Shown here one piece after another: positions 33,694 to 34,506 of a stretch of DNA of 34,506 nt. Positions within the stretch are counted from its first letter, which is position 1. Each line of letters opens with the position of its first letter. The stretch is from Sphingomonas sp. ID1715 (GTDB taxonomy: Bacteria > Pseudomonadota > Alphaproteobacteria > Sphingomonadales > Sphingomonadaceae). The stretch is from positions 1 through 34,506 of the forward strand of contig NZ_JABEPR010000013.1 of assembly GCF_013044515.1 (NCBI RefSeq), read 5' to 3'. A program made the position numbers and the translations under genes. The notes beneath the pieces were generated by a model. It was not told the origin of the DNA. It saw only the letters and a list, made by a program, of their open reading frames with translations, and did not search any database.

Positions 33694-33805
33694 GCCTTTC
33701 ACCGCAGCGACGCGGGCTTCTGGCCCCCACTGATGCGGTCGCAAGAAAGCTAGGGCGCCCGGCAACCTCGGTAAAAGGAGGAAGCCTCAAGGCGTCCCTG
33801 TTTTC

Positions 33806-33820
33806 GGCTCTTTGACATTG
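33806..33820 (+). promoter_or_regulatory. boxA-like antitermination element of the rRNA leader
   Basis: GGCTCTTTGACATTG closely resembles the bacterial rRNA boxA (TGCTCTTTAACA). It lies in the 16S leader, where NusB/NusE binding supports processive transcription. Confidence 0.6.
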
Positions 33821-33828
33821 TTGATGAA

Positions 33829-33922
33829 TGATGAAGGGACATGTGGGCGGCGGCTCCGGTCTGGCACGGCTTCTGGGCGTGTTTGGATCGGTCAAAGCTT
33901 AAGTCTGTCTGTATGTCCTTCA
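33829..33922 (+). ncRNA. rRNA leader stem (RNA processing region)
   Basis: TGAAGGGACAT (about 33831-33841) pairs with ATGTCCTTCA (about 33912-33921) across roughly 70 nt, forming a leader stem. Such stems in the 16S leader are usually processing sites. Open frames here are not supported as genes. Confidence 0.4.
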
Positions 33923-34036
33923 CGTATCCATACGTAAGGAGGGTGCCGTTTCTGACGGTGCCTTCAAGTGCAGGCAGGCTCCTAGAAATGAGCGGTTTGT
34001 GGTTGGGACTATTCCTCCTGACTGCAGATCGGACAT

Positions 34037-34506
<470 letters not shown>

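Overview
The window comes from a high-GC alphaproteobacterium of the order Sphingomonadales, most likely Sphingomonas or a close relative. The main evidence is the 5' part of a 16S rRNA gene at the right end, which reads as sphingomonad by eye. A crtY-crtI-crtB/crtZ carotenoid cluster, a sucC-etfBA run, a cobS/cobT pair and several palindromic repeat families of sphingomonad type agree with it. No database search was possible, so family names rest on recognised motifs and remembered homologues.

Layout, left to right. 1-299 is the end of an IS21-type insertion sequence, which cuts off a PHA synthase gene and leaves only its 3' third (300-902). A frameshifted acyl-CoA thioesterase, tRNA-Pro(CGG) and uvrB follow. 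Next come a DUF3617-like lipoprotein, a serine beta-lactamase-fold hydrolase and a small membrane-anchored protein. 6320-8313 is an accessory patch: a YefM/YoeB-type toxin-antitoxin pair, then, on the other strand, a pentapeptide-repeat protein, a two-helix membrane protein and a stand-alone GT51 transglycosylase. This patch includes AT-richer stretches and is the best candidate for an undescribed system. 8329-12231 is ordinary core: an NTF2-like protein, a small exported protein, thiC with its TPP riboswitch, a DUF2141 protein and a sterol-desaturase-family enzyme. A chromate-transporter-family gene sits divergently from the carotenoid cluster.

13646-18253 encodes carotenoid synthesis: CrtB makes phytoene, CrtI desaturates it, CrtY cyclises lycopene and CrtZ hydroxylates beta-carotene. 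A LOG-family phosphoribohydrolase lies inside the operon, and a palindromic repeat is carried in frame inside crtB. 18370-21713 holds a small lipoprotein, sucC and etfBA, which belong to the TCA cycle and to electron transfer from acyl-CoA dehydrogenases. Then come an SDR oxidoreductase, a GNAT acetyltransferase and the CobT and CobS subunits.

From 26659 an HxlR-type regulator is divergent from a tight nine-gene run (27404-32415). That run encodes three single-domain VOC-fold proteins, a DHFR-like reductase, a double-VOC protein, two GST-like proteins, an SRPBCC protein and a DUF1428 protein, and it looks like one regulated unit for handling small molecules. A hotdog thioesterase with a small membrane protein, then a two-CBS-domain protein, lead to a complete rRNA promoter and leader. 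The 16S gene runs off the window. Because the window starts in an IS and ends in an rRNA gene, it may be a whole draft contig ended by multicopy sequence at both sides.
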